Source: Desulfofundulus thermosubterraneus DSM 16057
GTDB lineage: Bacteria; Bacillota; Desulfotomaculia; Desulfotomaculales; Desulfovirgulaceae
Direction of reading: 5' to 3'
Length of the DNA: 64,000 nt
NCBI RefSeq assembly: GCF_900142025.1
Contig: NZ_FQZM01000006.1
Coordinates: 39,915 to 103,914 of the forward strand
Shown: in pieces, positions 26,301 to 38,183 of the stretch
Layout of the letters: every line of letters begins with the position of its first letter
Position numbering within the stretch: the first letter of the stretch is position 1
Translations under genes and position numbers: made by a program
Notes under the pieces: model-generated
The model's database searches: none
Seen by the model: the letters and a program-made list of their open reading frames with translations, nothing else
Told to the model about the DNA's origin: nothing

Positions 26301-26864
26301 TCAGGCCCACACTTTTGAAAGGTCTACGGCCAGTCCCGGAAAAATTTCCGGTTTAAAGGGTTCGCTACCGGTGGCCCGGCTGACCAGGGTGTAGGCTCCT
26401 TCCTCCAGGCGGTACTCTTCCACCGTGGTGGTGTCGGGGTCGACCAGCCAGTAATAGCACACCCCGTAAAGGGCGTACACGTGGGCTTTGGTGATCTTGT
26501 CCCTGCGGGAAGTATGGGGAGAGAGAATTTCCACCACCAGGTCGGGGGCACCGGCAATATTTTTCTCGGTTATAATTTCCGCCCTGGCGTGGGAGACAAA
26601 AATGAGGTCCGGCTGGGCAATGCTGATATTGGAAAGGATTACGTCCAGGGGGGCATAAAAAACCTCTCCCAGGTCGTGTTCCAGGACGTGGGCATCAATA
26701 ATCCGCTGCAGGTTGCGGGAAACCCGCTGGTGGCGGGTGGTGGGGGAGGGCGTCACGTGCAGCACCCCTTCCAGGATTTCATAACGGTTACCGTCGTCGG
26801 GCAGGTCAAGATAATCCTCATAGGTGAGGATGATCTTCCCTGCCGGGGGAGTGGGGATACTCAT
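26301..26864 (-). CDS. Uma2-family restriction-endonuclease-like protein
   Basis: This 187-residue protein belongs to the Uma2 (DUF820) family with a PD-(D/E)XK nuclease fold. The catalytic pattern is visible as QPDLIFV, then [19 protein letters not shown] with the conserved Glu and downstream Lys. The family is expanded in cyanobacteria and some Firmicutes, and its biological role is unclear. It lies on the opposite strand between uvrB (two bases from its stop) and uvrA, breaking a normally compact repair cluster, which suggests insertion. AAAGGAGG lies seven bases before the ATG. Confidence 0.88.
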   Translation of the reverse strand: MSIPTPPAGKIILTYEDYLDLPDDGNRYEILEGVLHVTPSPTTRHQRVSRNLQRIIDAHVLEHDLGEVFYAPLDVILSNISIAQPDLIFVSHARAEIITEKNIAGAPDLVVEILSPHTSRRDKITKAHVYALYGVCYYWLVDPDTTTVEEYRLEEGAYTLVSRATGSEPFKPEIFPGLAVDLSKVWA

Positions 26865-26925
26865 GGCCGGGCCTCCTTTGCGCTCAAATGTGCCTGAGCG
26901 GCTTTTGTTTTGCTACCGTCAATTG

Positions 26926-26931
26926 TATAAT
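26926..26931 (+). promoter_or_regulatory. Likely -10 box of the uvrA promoter
   Basis: A perfect TATAAT lies about 86 bases before uvrA, with only a weak TTTTGT 17 bases upstream. No LexA-type box of the Bacillus kind is visible near it. Confidence 0.45.
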
Positions 26932-27016
26932 ATATCCCCGGGACAGTCAAAGGGGTCCCTTTGCTCTTTTCCGTGGCGCTATAGTCCGGCAAAGGGCATT
27001 ATATGGAGGAAGAGTT

Positions 27017-29914
<2,898 letters not shown>

Positions 29915-29933
29915 TGACGGGGAGGGGAGCAGG

Positions 29934-31793
29934 ATGACACCTGAGGAAAAATTACAACACCTCCCGGACAAACCCGGCGTGTATCTCTTCCGCGATACGG
30001 CCGGGGAAATTATTTATGTGGGCAAGGCCGTTTCCCTGAAAAACCGCGTGCGTTCCTACTACCAGTCCGGTAGCCGTCTCAGCCCCAAGGTGCGGGCGTT
30101 GATGAACCGGGCGGCGGACTTTGAGTACATTGTGACGGACAACGAAGTGGAAGCGCTGATCCTGGAATCAAACCTGATCAAGGAGCACCGCCCCCGCTAC
30201 AACATCTACCTTAAAGACGATAAAAGTTATCCTTATCTGAGAGTGACCCTGGGGGAGGACTTCCCCCGGGTGCACGTCACCCGCAGGGTGGTCAAGGACG
30301 GCTCCCGTTATTTCGGCCCCTACACTTCCGCGGGAGCGGTGCATGAAACCCTGGACCTTTTGCGCCGGCTTTTTCCCTTCCGCACCTGCAAGCAGAAGCT
30401 GGCTGAAGGTGTGATGTCCGCCAGGCACCGTCCCTGCCTCAACTTTCACATCGGCCGCTGCCTGGCTCCCTGCTCGGGCCAGGTGGGCAGGGAGGAATAC
30501 CGGGCCATGATCCGGGAGATCTGCCTGTTCCTGGAGGGCCGCCAGGACGACCTGGTTAAAGAACTCACCAGGCGTATGAACGAGGCGGCGGATAAACTGG
30601 AATTTGAGCGGGCGGCCCGCCTCCGGGACCAGCTTCAGGCCGTGCGCCAGGTGCTGGAGAATCAGAAGGTGCTGTCAACCAGCAAGGAAGACCGGGACGT
30701 GGTGGCCCTGGCCCAAAATCATGACCTGTCCCTGGTGATGATTTTCTTTGTGCGGGGCGGCAAGCTCATCGGGCGGGATCAATTCCTGGTGCTCGGTGCG
30801 GAAAACACCCCGGAGGAAGTGCTCACCGCCTTTGTCAAGCAGTATTACGTCCGGGCTGATTTTATCCCCGGAGAAATTCTCCTTGCCGAAATGGATCCCC
30901 AGGAACGCCCGGCCATAGAAGAATGGCTTTCCGGCATCAGGGGGGCCAGGGTGCGCCTGGTGGTGCCCCGCCGGGGAGAAAAGAAACAGCTGGTGGACCT
31001 GGCGGCCAAAAACGCTCTTTTGGCCCTGCAGGAAGTCGAACAGGAACAGAAGTCCCGGGGGCAGGGCAGGGATGCCTGTGCCGAGCTGGCCCGGGAACTG
31101 GGTCTGGAGAACATACCTTACCGCATCGAATGCTTTGACATATCCAACACCCAGGGCGAGGAAAGCGTGGCCTCCATGGTGGTTTTTGAAGAGGGACGGC
31201 CGGCGCCAGGCCAGTATCGGCGGTTTAAAATCCGCACCGTATCAGGGCCGAACGACTTTGCCTCCCTGAAAGAAGTGCTCACGCGCCGCTTCACCCGCGC
31301 CAGGGAAGAGCGGGAACTGATCCAGACCGGGCAGCTGTCCACCAGGCAGGCCAAATTTTACCAGTTACCCAACCTGGTCATTGTGGACGGGGGCAAAGGC
31401 CAGCTGTCGGCGGTACGGAAAGTTATGAAGGAGCTGGGCTTTGCCCACATCCCGGCCTTTGGCCTGGCCAAGGAGGAAGAACTGCTCTTTGCCGAGGGAC
31501 GCTCCGAGCCCATTCGCCTGCCCCGGGATTCCCGTGCCCTGCACCTGTTGCAGCACCTGCGGGATGAGGCCCACCGCTTTGCCGTGACCTACCACCGGCA
31601 GCTGCGTACCCGGCGCAACCTCAAGTCCCTTTTGGATGAGATCGAGGGCATCGGTCCCGTGCGCCGCCGGGCCCTGCTGAAAGCCTTCCCTTCCCTGGAG
31701 GAGATGGCCCGGGCTACGGTGGAGGAACTAGCCGCCGTGCCGGGGATGAACCGGGCGGCCGCCCTGGCCGTTTACCGTTTTTTGCGTGGTTAG
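29934..31793 (+). CDS. uvrC: Excinuclease ABC subunit C
   Basis: UvrC makes both incisions in nucleotide excision repair. The 619 residues start with the GIY-YIG nuclease domain (PGVYLFRDTAGEIIYVGKA), then a cysteine-containing region (FRTCKQKL, RPCLNFHIGRCLAPC), a UVR motif (KLEFERAARLRDQL), the RNase H-like domain (IECFDISNTQGEESVASMV, NLVIVDGGKGQLSA) and C-terminal helix-hairpin-helix repeats. The ATG at 29934 has a strong GGAGGGGAG upstream. It lies 19 bases after uvrA and is likely co-transcribed. Confidence 0.97.
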   Translation: MTPEEKLQHLPDKPGVYLFRDTAGEIIYVGKAVSLKNRVRSYYQSGSRLSPKVRALMNRAADFEYIVTDNEVEALILESNLIKEHRPRYNIYLKDDKSYPYLRVTLGEDFPRVHVTRRVVKDGSRYFGPYTSAGAVHETLDLLRRLFPFRTCKQKLAEGVMSARHRPCLNFHIGRCLAPCSGQVGREEYRAMIREICLFLEGRQDDLVKELTRRMNEAADKLEFERAARLRDQLQAVRQVLENQKVLSTSKEDRDVVALAQNHDLSLVMIFFVRGGKLIGRDQFLVLGAENTPEEVLTAFVKQYYVRADFIPGEILLAEMDPQERPAIEEWLSGIRGARVRLVVPRRGEKKQLVDLAAKNALLALQEVEQEQKSRGQGRDACAELARELGLENIPYRIECFDISNTQGEESVASMVVFEEGRPAPGQYRRFKIRTVSGPNDFASLKEVLTRRFTRAREERELIQTGQLSTRQAKFYQLPNLVIVDGGKGQLSAVRKVMKELGFAHIPAFGLAKEEELLFAEGRSEPIRLPRDSRALHLLQHLRDEAHRFAVTYHRQLRTRRNLKSLLDEIEGIGPVRRRALLKAFPSLEEMARATVEELAAVPGMNRAAALAVYRFLRG

Positions 31794-31815
31794 GACTGGT
31801 TTTTTCAGAAAACCA

Positions 31816-31824
31816 TGGTATAAT
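31816..31824 (+). promoter_or_regulatory. Extended -10 promoter for the HAD phosphatase gene
   Basis: TGGTATAAT is a perfect extended -10 element. No good -35 is seen, which extended -10 promoters tolerate. It lies about 70 bases before the TTG start at 31895. Confidence 0.6.
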
Positions 31825-31894
31825 ATCCAGGGATATCTTGATCATGATGTAACTACCGGTGTGAGCTACAAATGTAATCTGGAGGAATGAACTG

Positions 31895-32704
31895 TTGTAC
31901 CGGTTGCTGGCCTTAGATCTGGACGACACCCTGCTGGATAAAAACCTGCGTATCAGCGAAGACAACCGGAGGGCCCTGGCCCTGGCCAGGGATGCCGGTG
32001 TGGTGGTTACCCTGGCCACGGGGCGCATGTACCGGGCCACCCTGCCTTATGCCCGGGAACTGGAGATCAATGCCCCTCTGATCACTTACCAGGGGGCTCT
32101 GGTCAAGCACGCCGTTACCCGGGAAGTGGTGGTTCACCGGCCCGTGCCCCTTGCCTGCGCCCTGGACATTGTTGCCCGGGTCCAAGCCCGCAGTTACCAT
32201 ATCAACATCTACCTGGACGATCACCTTTACGTGGAGCGGCACACCGAAGAAAGCAGGCTTTACCAGTCCATTTCCGGGGTTCAGGCGCGGGCGGTGGGGC
32301 CGCTCGTTCCTTTTTTGAAAGAAGCGGGGCAGGATCCTACCAAGGTACTGGTAATTGCCGGGGAAGAGAAACTGGACGAACTGGCCGCGGAATTAAAACC
32401 CCTTTACGGGGATAACCTTCATATCACCAAGTCCAAACCTTATTTTCTCGAATTCTCCCACCCGCAGGCCACCAAAGGACACGCCCTAGCGGCGGTGGCC
32501 GCCTTTTACGGTTTCAAGCCCGCGGAGGTGATTGCCGTGGGAGACAGCTACAACGATCTGGAAATGATTGAATGGGCCGGTCTGGGAGTGGCGGTGGCCA
32601 ATGCCCGGCCCCAGATCAAGGCCCGGGCCGACTACGTTACGGTTTCCAATGAAGACGGCGGCGTAGCCCGGGTGGTGGAGAAATTTATCCTGGGTTGGGC
32701 TTGA
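31895..32704 (+). CDS. Cof-type HAD-superfamily phosphatase
   Basis: This 269-residue protein is a haloacid-dehalogenase hydrolase of the Cof/YidA (HAD-IIB) type, which dephosphorylates sugar phosphates or related metabolites. The nucleophile motif is LALDLDDTLLDKN, with ATGRMYRAT as motif II and VAVGDSYNDLEMIEWAG as motif IV; a cap domain lies between. TTG 31895 is the start, with GGAGG nine bases upstream. The next gene, a ROK kinase, starts 14 bases after its stop, which hints at sugar-phosphate metabolism. The substrate is not predictable. Confidence 0.92.
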   Translation: MYRLLALDLDDTLLDKNLRISEDNRRALALARDAGVVVTLATGRMYRATLPYARELEINAPLITYQGALVKHAVTREVVVHRPVPLACALDIVARVQARSYHINIYLDDHLYVERHTEESRLYQSISGVQARAVGPLVPFLKEAGQDPTKVLVIAGEEKLDELAAELKPLYGDNLHITKSKPYFLEFSHPQATKGHALAAVAAFYGFKPAEVIAVGDSYNDLEMIEWAGLGVAVANARPQIKARADYVTVSNEDGGVARVVEKFILGWA

Positions 32705-32718
32705 AAAGGAGGGTCCGC

Positions 32719-33693
32719 ATGAGGGGATTGGTTGCCGCCGTCGACCTGGGTGGTACCAAAATTTATACCGCCCTGGCCGACCAGAGCGGCGGCGTGCTGG
32801 CCGAAGTCGTGGTCCCCACCCGGCCCTGGGAGGGAGCCGGGGCGGTGATCGGGCGGATTGTGGAGACGGTGAACCAGGTATTAAAGCAGGCCGGGGAAAC
32901 AGGACCACTCCTGGCCCTGGGCATCGGTTCTCCCGGCCCCTTGAATGCTGTCACCGGGGTGGTTTACCAGGCCCCCAATCTGGGCTGGCACGATGTCCCT
33001 TTGAAGGATTTGCTGGAGAAGCGGCTCGGTATTCCCGTGGCGGTAGACAACGACGCCAACCTGGCCGCTCTGGGGGAATATGTCTACGGGGCCGGGCGCG
33101 GTGAGGAGGAGATGGTCTACATCACCGTCAGCACCGGCGTCGGGGGCGGTTTGATCCTGGGCGGGTGCCTATACCATGGCGCCGGTTACGGGGCCGGCGA
33201 AATCGGTCACATGACCATAGATCCCGGCGGCCCCCGGTGCAGCTGCGGCAATTACGGCTGCCTGGAGGCTATGGCTTCAGGGACGGCTATGGCCCGGGCG
33301 GCCCGTCACCTGGTGGAATCCGGCGGGGGCAGGGCCATTCTGGAGGCGGCGGGAGGGGATGTGGCCGCTATCACCGCCCGGGAGGTGGCCCGGGCGGCCG
33401 CTGCGGGTGACGGCGAGGCCCGGCAAATAATCATCAACGCTGGTCGGGCCCTGGGTATCGGCGTGGCCAACGTGATCAACCTGTTGAATCCGGCCCTGGT
33501 GGTGCTGGGAGGCGGGGCCATGCAGGTGGGCCCCCTTTTATGGGACGCCATGGAAGGGGAGGTGTCCCGGCGTGCCTTTGCTCCTGCCCGCAGGCGGGTG
33601 CGGCTGGTGCCAGCGGAGCTGGGCGGGAGGTCCGGTTTAATGGGAGCGGTGGCCCTGGCCCTCCAGAAGGTGCGAGGAAACCTTCCCTACTAA
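32719..33693 (+). CDS. ROK-family sugar kinase, probably glucokinase
   Basis: This 324-residue kinase of the ROK family phosphorylates glucose or a related sugar. It shows the ATP motif DLGGTKIYTALAD, the catalytic region VDNDANLAALGEYVYG, STGVGGGLI, and the zinc motif CSCGNYGCLEAMASG. The N-terminus lacks the DNA-binding domain of ROK repressors, so it is an enzyme. The ATG at 32719 has AAAGGAGGG five bases upstream. The following genes (glycogen debranching enzyme, phosphoglucose/phosphomannose isomerase) fit a role in feeding glucose from glycogen into glycolysis. Confidence 0.92.
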   Translation: MRGLVAAVDLGGTKIYTALADQSGGVLAEVVVPTRPWEGAGAVIGRIVETVNQVLKQAGETGPLLALGIGSPGPLNAVTGVVYQAPNLGWHDVPLKDLLEKRLGIPVAVDNDANLAALGEYVYGAGRGEEEMVYITVSTGVGGGLILGGCLYHGAGYGAGEIGHMTIDPGGPRCSCGNYGCLEAMASGTAMARAARHLVESGGGRAILEAAGGDVAAITAREVARAAAAGDGEARQIIINAGRALGIGVANVINLLNPALVVLGGGAMQVGPLLWDAMEGEVSRRAFAPARRRVRLVPAELGGRSGLMGAVALALQKVRGNLPY

Positions 33694-33783
33694 CGCTGTG
33701 GTATAAGGGCGCCAGTACGGGATTATTCTATTTATCACATATTATTGTAATCGATCCAGGTTATTGGGAAAGGAGGAGAGGCG

Positions 33784-35754
33784 TTGCGCTTTGGCAAAGG
33801 GGAATGGCGCAATTTTGAGCGGGGTATTGAAAAGGAATGGCTGATCACCAACGGTCTGGGTGGTTATGCCTCCTCCACCATTATCGGGGTCAATACCCGC
33901 AAATATCACGGTCTGCTCGTGGCGTCCCTTTCCCCGCCGGTACAGCGCAATCTGCTTTTGGCCAAACTGGATGAGCGCCTGGAAACCCCCCAGCGGACGT
34001 ACAACCTGGCCACCAATCACACCGGGGGGGGCGTAACGGAATTTGGATTTGTCCACCTGCAGCAGGTACTGTTCAATCCATTTCCCACCTTTGTTTTTTC
34101 TTTTGGCGACATAACCCTTCAAAAGCAAATTTTTATGATCTACGGTGAAAACAGCACCGTTATTCTTTATCGCGTCATCAACGGTGCCGAACCGGCCATC
34201 CTGCGCCTGATTCCCCTGGTCAACTACCGGGATTTCCACTGGACCGTCCGGCGGGGGCAGCTTAACTTTTGCCGGGAGAAAATTCCCTACGGGGTGGCGG
34301 TAAAAGTGATGCAACGGAATCCCGCCCTGCGCCTGGTTTGCAGTGAAGGTGAGTTCCACGGCCGCGATGACTGGTTTTACGATATGTTTTACGTGGTGGA
34401 ACAGAGGCGGGGTCTGGATGCCCGGGAGGATCATTTCATACCTGGTGATTTTACTATTTCTCTGGAGCCGCGGGAGGCCAAAACCATTACTTTTATGGCC
34501 ACGCTGGAGGAAGTTTCCACCCTGGACGGGAGAGCCCTTATGGAGCTGGAAATAAAGCGCCTTCAGGAGCTGGTGAAGAGGGCCGGGTACAGGAGCGTTT
34601 TAGCCCGCCAGCTGGTACAGGCCGCGGACAGCTTTATTGTCTACCGCCAGTCCACGGGCGCGAAAAGTATCATTGCCGGTTATCACTGGTTTAACGACTG
34701 GGGAAGGGACACCATGATTGCCCTGCCCGGGTTGACCCTGGTTACCCGGCGTTACGACGACGCCCGGGACATCCTGCTCACCTATGCCCGTTACTGCAAG
34801 GACGGGCTTCTCCCGAACATGTTTACCGATGCCGGCAGGGAGCCCCTTTATAATACGGTGGACGCTTCCCTGTGGTTTTTCTGGGCGGCCTGGAAGTACC
34901 TGCAATACACCCGGGACCATACCCTGGGTTCTGAAGTGATCTACCCGGTCCTTAAGGAGATTGTCCACCATTACATCAAGGGAACTCACTTTAACATTAA
35001 AGTTGACGAGGACGGGCTCCTGGCGGCGGGTTCTCCGGAACTGCAGCTCACCTGGATGGATGCCAAGGTGGATCAATGGGTGGTTACACCCCGCCACGGT
35101 AAGGCGGTAGAAATCAACGCCCTCTGGTACAATGCCCTGTGCGTATTGCGGGAGCTGGCCGCCCGATACGGGGATACCTTCCCCTACCAGGACCTGCTGG
35201 AAAAGCACAGGCAAAGTTTTTTGCGGGAGTTCTGGTTTGAGGAAGGCGGCTATCTTTACGATGTGGTTGGTGAGCAGGGAAAGGACGCTTCCCTGCGCCC
35301 CAACCAGGTTATTGCCTTGAGCCTTCCCTTCACCACGGTTGATGCCGAAAGGGGGCGAAGGGTGATGACCCGTGTCTGGCAGGAACTCTACGCCACCTAC
35401 GGGCTGCGTACCTTATCTCCAGGCGACCCCCGGTACCGGGGGGTTTATGGCGGTGACCGGTGGCAGCGGGACGGAGCCTACCATCAGGGGACGGTCTGGA
35501 GCTGGTTGATCGGCCCATTTGTTACGGCCTGGCGCCAGGTGCACCATTATTCCCCGGCCAGCCGGCTGCAGGCGGCACGTTTTCTTGCTCCTTTTCAGGA
35601 CCAGCTGCGGGACCACGGGGTGGGCTATATTTCCGAGATCTTTGACGGCAATGAGCCCATTATCCCCCGGGGGTGTATTGCCCAGGCCTGGGGTGTGGCG
35701 GAAGTGCTCCGGGCCTACGTGGAAGACGTGCTGGAAATCAGGCCGCAGTTTTAA
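33784..35754 (+). CDS. Glycogen-debranching enzyme, amylo-alpha-1,6-glucosidase type
   Basis: This 656-residue protein has the bacterial/archaeal GDE_N domain (EWLITNGLGGYASSTIIGVN, TRKYHGLLVAS) followed by the GDE_C (alpha/alpha-toroid) catalytic domain with YHWFNDWGRDTMIALPG and NEPIIPRGCIAQAWG. It hydrolyses the alpha-1,6 branch points of glycogen. The TTG at 33784 follows AAAGGAGGAGAGG. It lies 90 bases after the ROK kinase gene. No glycogen synthase or phosphorylase gene is in the window. A composite repeat follows its stop. Confidence 0.93.
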   Translation: MRFGKGEWRNFERGIEKEWLITNGLGGYASSTIIGVNTRKYHGLLVASLSPPVQRNLLLAKLDERLETPQRTYNLATNHTGGGVTEFGFVHLQQVLFNPFPTFVFSFGDITLQKQIFMIYGENSTVILYRVINGAEPAILRLIPLVNYRDFHWTVRRGQLNFCREKIPYGVAVKVMQRNPALRLVCSEGEFHGRDDWFYDMFYVVEQRRGLDAREDHFIPGDFTISLEPREAKTITFMATLEEVSTLDGRALMELEIKRLQELVKRAGYRSVLARQLVQAADSFIVYRQSTGAKSIIAGYHWFNDWGRDTMIALPGLTLVTRRYDDARDILLTYARYCKDGLLPNMFTDAGREPLYNTVDASLWFFWAAWKYLQYTRDHTLGSEVIYPVLKEIVHHYIKGTHFNIKVDEDGLLAAGSPELQLTWMDAKVDQWVVTPRHGKAVEINALWYNALCVLRELAARYGDTFPYQDLLEKHRQSFLREFWFEEGGYLYDVVGEQGKDASLRPNQVIALSLPFTTVDAERGRRVMTRVWQELYATYGLRTLSPGDPRYRGVYGGDRWQRDGAYHQGTVWSWLIGPFVTAWRQVHHYSPASRLQAARFLAPFQDQLRDHGVGYISEIFDGNEPIIPRGCIAQAWGVAEVLRAYVEDVLEIRPQF

Positions 35755-35765
35755 AGGTTGAGACA

Positions 35766-36043
35766 CCCATGACGCATTCAGCGCCACCAACGAGGATGAA
35801 AATGGCCGTCGTTATGCACGAAGCGCCCCAGCACTCATTGTAGCCAGAGTTCTTTGGTATGGATGATTGCTGGCTATGTGTGGTTTCAATCCCTACGCAG
35901 GTATCCAGCACTCACCGTAACCGGGTTCTCTGGTAGTAATACTGCTAACCATATGCGGCTTTAGTCCCTGCGCAGGTACCTGGAACCGGTGAGTGCTGGG
36001 TGAGTGCTGGGGAAGGGAGCAAGCGAGTGCAAACGGCAGGCGA
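35766..36043. repeat. Composite nested palindromic repeat, copy B
   Basis: The left flank (35766-35826) and right flank (36008-36043) match copy A. The core contains a partial unit starting with CCCAGCACTCA at 35827 and a fuller unit from 35905 to 36000, ending GTGAGTGCTGGG. An extra TGAGTGCTGGG follows at 36001-36011. Two core units therefore stand in tandem. It fills the 312 bases between the debranching-enzyme gene and the isomerase gene; no gene is seen there. Confidence 0.85.
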
Positions 36044-36066
36044 CAATGATAAAGGAGGGGTCCATT

Positions 36067-37128
36067 TTGCCCGTTCTGGATGACGCTCAGGCCATGTATA
36101 ATGCCGATACGAAGGGAATGCTCAAGGCCCTGTGGGAGCTGCCCGAGCAGTGTGCCCGGGCCTGGGAACTGGGTATGGCCGCCGCGGTTTCTCCCCTGGA
36201 TGATCTCCGCCAGGTAGTGGTCACCGGTCTCGGTGGTTCGGCCATCGGGGGTGACCTCCTGCGGGTCTACGCCGCACAACGCCTGGACGTGCCGGTGGTG
36301 GTGAACCGGGATTATGTGCTGCCCGAATTTGTGGGGCCGCATACCCTGGTTTTTGCCGTCAGCTATTCCGGCAACACCGAGGAAACCTTGAGTGCCTATG
36401 CCCAGGCCCGGGAAAAAGGTGCTTCGCTTGTGGTCTTGACCACCGGCGGCAAATTGGGCGAAATGGCCAAGAACGACGGCGTGCCGGTGATTACTGTGCC
36501 CGGCGGCATTGCCCCCCGTTCGGCCACGGGATACCTTTTCATTCCCACCCTGGCCGTGCTTTACCGGATGGGCCTGTTGCCGGACCTCAGCCATGAGGTG
36601 GCCGAGTGCGCTTCCCTGTTGCAATCCATCCGGGAGGAGCTCAAGCCGGAAGTTCCGCGGGATTCCAACCAGGCCAAGATGCTGGCGGCCAGTTTCCACA
36701 ACCGCATTCCCGTAATCTGGGGTTCCAGCGGTACCACGGAAGTAGTAGCCCAGCGCTGGAAAGGGCAGATCAATGAAAATGCCAAGGCCCCGGCCTACTG
36801 GAACGTGTTTCCGGAGTTAAACCATAATGAACTGGTCGGCTTTGAGTTTCCCGGTGAACTTCTGCGCCGGCTTTACGTGGTTATTTTGCGGGATCCCCAG
36901 GATCACCCGCGGGTGCAGAAGCGTTTTGCCATTACCCGCGAAATCATGGAAAGTGCCGTGGCCGGTGTTGTCGAAATAATGGCCCGGGGCAGCGGCGCCC
37001 TGGCCCGCATGTACTCCCTGGTGTATATTGGGGACTATGCCAGCGTGTACCTGGCCATGCTCTATGGTGTGGACCCCGGCCCGGTCAGGGTGATCGACAC
37101 GCTCAAAGCCCGCCTGGCGGAGGAGTGA
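36067..37128 (+). CDS. Bifunctional phosphoglucose/phosphomannose isomerase
   Basis: This 353-residue two-SIS-domain protein belongs to the PGI/PMI family of archaea and some bacteria, which interconverts glucose-6-P or mannose-6-P with fructose-6-P. Visible marks are GLGGSAIGGDLLRVYAAQ, FAVSYSGNTEETLSAY, and NHNELVGFEFPG with the conserved histidine. The start is TTG 36067 with AAAGGAGGGG six bases upstream; an ATG at 36046 would place that site inside the gene. It follows the sugar kinase and debranching enzyme and provides fructose-6-P for glycolysis. Repeat copies lie on both sides. Confidence 0.92.
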   Translation: MPVLDDAQAMYNADTKGMLKALWELPEQCARAWELGMAAAVSPLDDLRQVVVTGLGGSAIGGDLLRVYAAQRLDVPVVVNRDYVLPEFVGPHTLVFAVSYSGNTEETLSAYAQAREKGASLVVLTTGGKLGEMAKNDGVPVITVPGGIAPRSATGYLFIPTLAVLYRMGLLPDLSHEVAECASLLQSIREELKPEVPRDSNQAKMLAASFHNRIPVIWGSSGTTEVVAQRWKGQINENAKAPAYWNVFPELNHNELVGFEFPGELLRRLYVVILRDPQDHPRVQKRFAITREIMESAVAGVVEIMARGSGALARMYSLVYIGDYASVYLAMLYGVDPGPVRVIDTLKARLAEE

Positions 37129-37134
37129 GCGGGA

Positions 37135-37230
37135 CCCAGCACTCACTGGAATACTAGTTCTTCCCAAAACCTGATTTGTCAATTAAACCTGAAACACCGG
37201 GAGCAGAGTCATATATAGGTGAGTGCTGGG
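37135..37230. repeat. CCCAGCACTCA-ended palindromic repeat, copy C
   Basis: A 96-base element bounded by CCCAGCACTCAC (37135-37146) and GTGAGTGCTGGG (37219-37230). The ends match copies A and B exactly; the interior is mostly different. It starts six bases after the isomerase stop and could also act in transcript ending. Confidence 0.8.
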
Positions 37231-37314
37231 CCGCATCCAACCGGGTTCACTGAATATTTACAACAGACGAGCCTTTTGATGCGCAGTTGAGCCGGGTAAC
37301 GAGTGGTGATAATT

Positions 37315-38166
37315 ATGCGTCTGGTAATTGTTACCGGCCTTTCGGGGGCCGGAAAGACCCAGGCCTTAAGGATTCTGGAGGATCTGGGCTTCTTTTGTGT
37401 GGACAACCTGCCCCCCAGACTTATTCCCAAATTTCTGGAGCTTTGTTCACAATCTTCCCGGGGAATTAATAAAATAGCAGTAGTGGTGGATATCCGGGGT
37501 GGGGAATTTTTCGACGCCCTTTTTGAAGTTCTGGCCGGCCTGGAGCAGGAGGGGCTGCGCTACGAGATATTGTTCCTGGAGACCTCCGATGCCACCCTGG
37601 TCCGCCGGTACAAGGAGTCCCGCCGCAGCCACCCCTTGAGCGTGGACGGGGAAGTGCTGCAGAGTATACGGCAGGAAAGGGAGCGGCTGCGGGAATTGCG
37701 GGGGTGGGCCCATAAAATAATTGACACTTCCGAAATGACTCCCCAGCAGCTCAAAGAAGAACTGGTCAGCTTATTCGGGGATAATGCCGGGGCGCCCTTG
37801 CGCATTACAGTAATTTCCTTCGGGTACAAGTACGGCATACCTCTGGACAGCGACCTGGTCTTTGATGTGCGGTTTTTGCCCAACCCTCACTACGACCCGG
37901 CGCTGCGCCCGCTGACCGGAAACGACCCGGCCGTGCGGGATTACATCCTGTGCGCCCCGGTGAGCCAGGAATTCGTGAGCCGGTTCTACCAGTTTATTGA
38001 TTTTCTACTTCCTCACTACATCCAGGAAGGCAAAACCACCCTGACCATCGCCATTGGCTGCACCGGCGGCCAGCACCGCTCCGTTACCCTGGCCAACTGT
38101 TTGGGGGCCTATCTGGCGGAGCGGGGTTACCGGGTGGCCGTGCGGCACCGGGATCTTCCCCGTTAA
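37315..38166 (+). CDS. rapZ: RNase adapter protein RapZ / YvcJ family
   Basis: This 283-residue nucleotide-binding protein has a P-loop at the N-terminus ([18 protein letters not shown]), followed by [10 protein letters not shown] and the C-terminal signature [11 protein letters not shown]. In E. coli RapZ controls GlmZ sRNA decay and so amino-sugar synthesis. In Bacillus, YvcJ is the homolog and heads the same yvcJ-yvcK-whiA cluster as here. The ATG at 37315 is chosen; GTG 37303 is an alternative with little upstream sequence support. The gene is 14 bases before yvcK's leader region. Confidence 0.95.
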   Translation: MRLVIVTGLSGAGKTQALRILEDLGFFCVDNLPPRLIPKFLELCSQSSRGINKIAVVVDIRGGEFFDALFEVLAGLEQEGLRYEILFLETSDATLVRRYKESRRSHPLSVDGEVLQSIRQERERLRELRGWAHKIIDTSEMTPQQLKEELVSLFGDNAGAPLRITVISFGYKYGIPLDSDLVFDVRFLPNPHYDPALRPLTGNDPAVRDYILCAPVSQEFVSRFYQFIDFLLPHYIQEGKTTLTIAIGCTGGQHRSVTLANCLGAYLAERGYRVAVRHRDLPR

Positions 38167-38183
38167 GACAGGGGTGAAAGGTG

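Noticed and set aside
24376..26310. 644-codon minus-strand open frame
   Set aside because: It is a shadow of uvrB in GC-rich DNA: no ribosome site, proline/histidine/leucine-biased composition, no domain.
24214..27016. LexA (SOS) boxes at uvrB or uvrA
   Set aside because: No GAAC-N4-GTTC-type palindrome is seen near either start.
36046..36048. ATG 36046 as the isomerase start
   Set aside because: It would put the strong AAAGGAGGGG site inside the gene; TTG 36067 has that site at ideal spacing.
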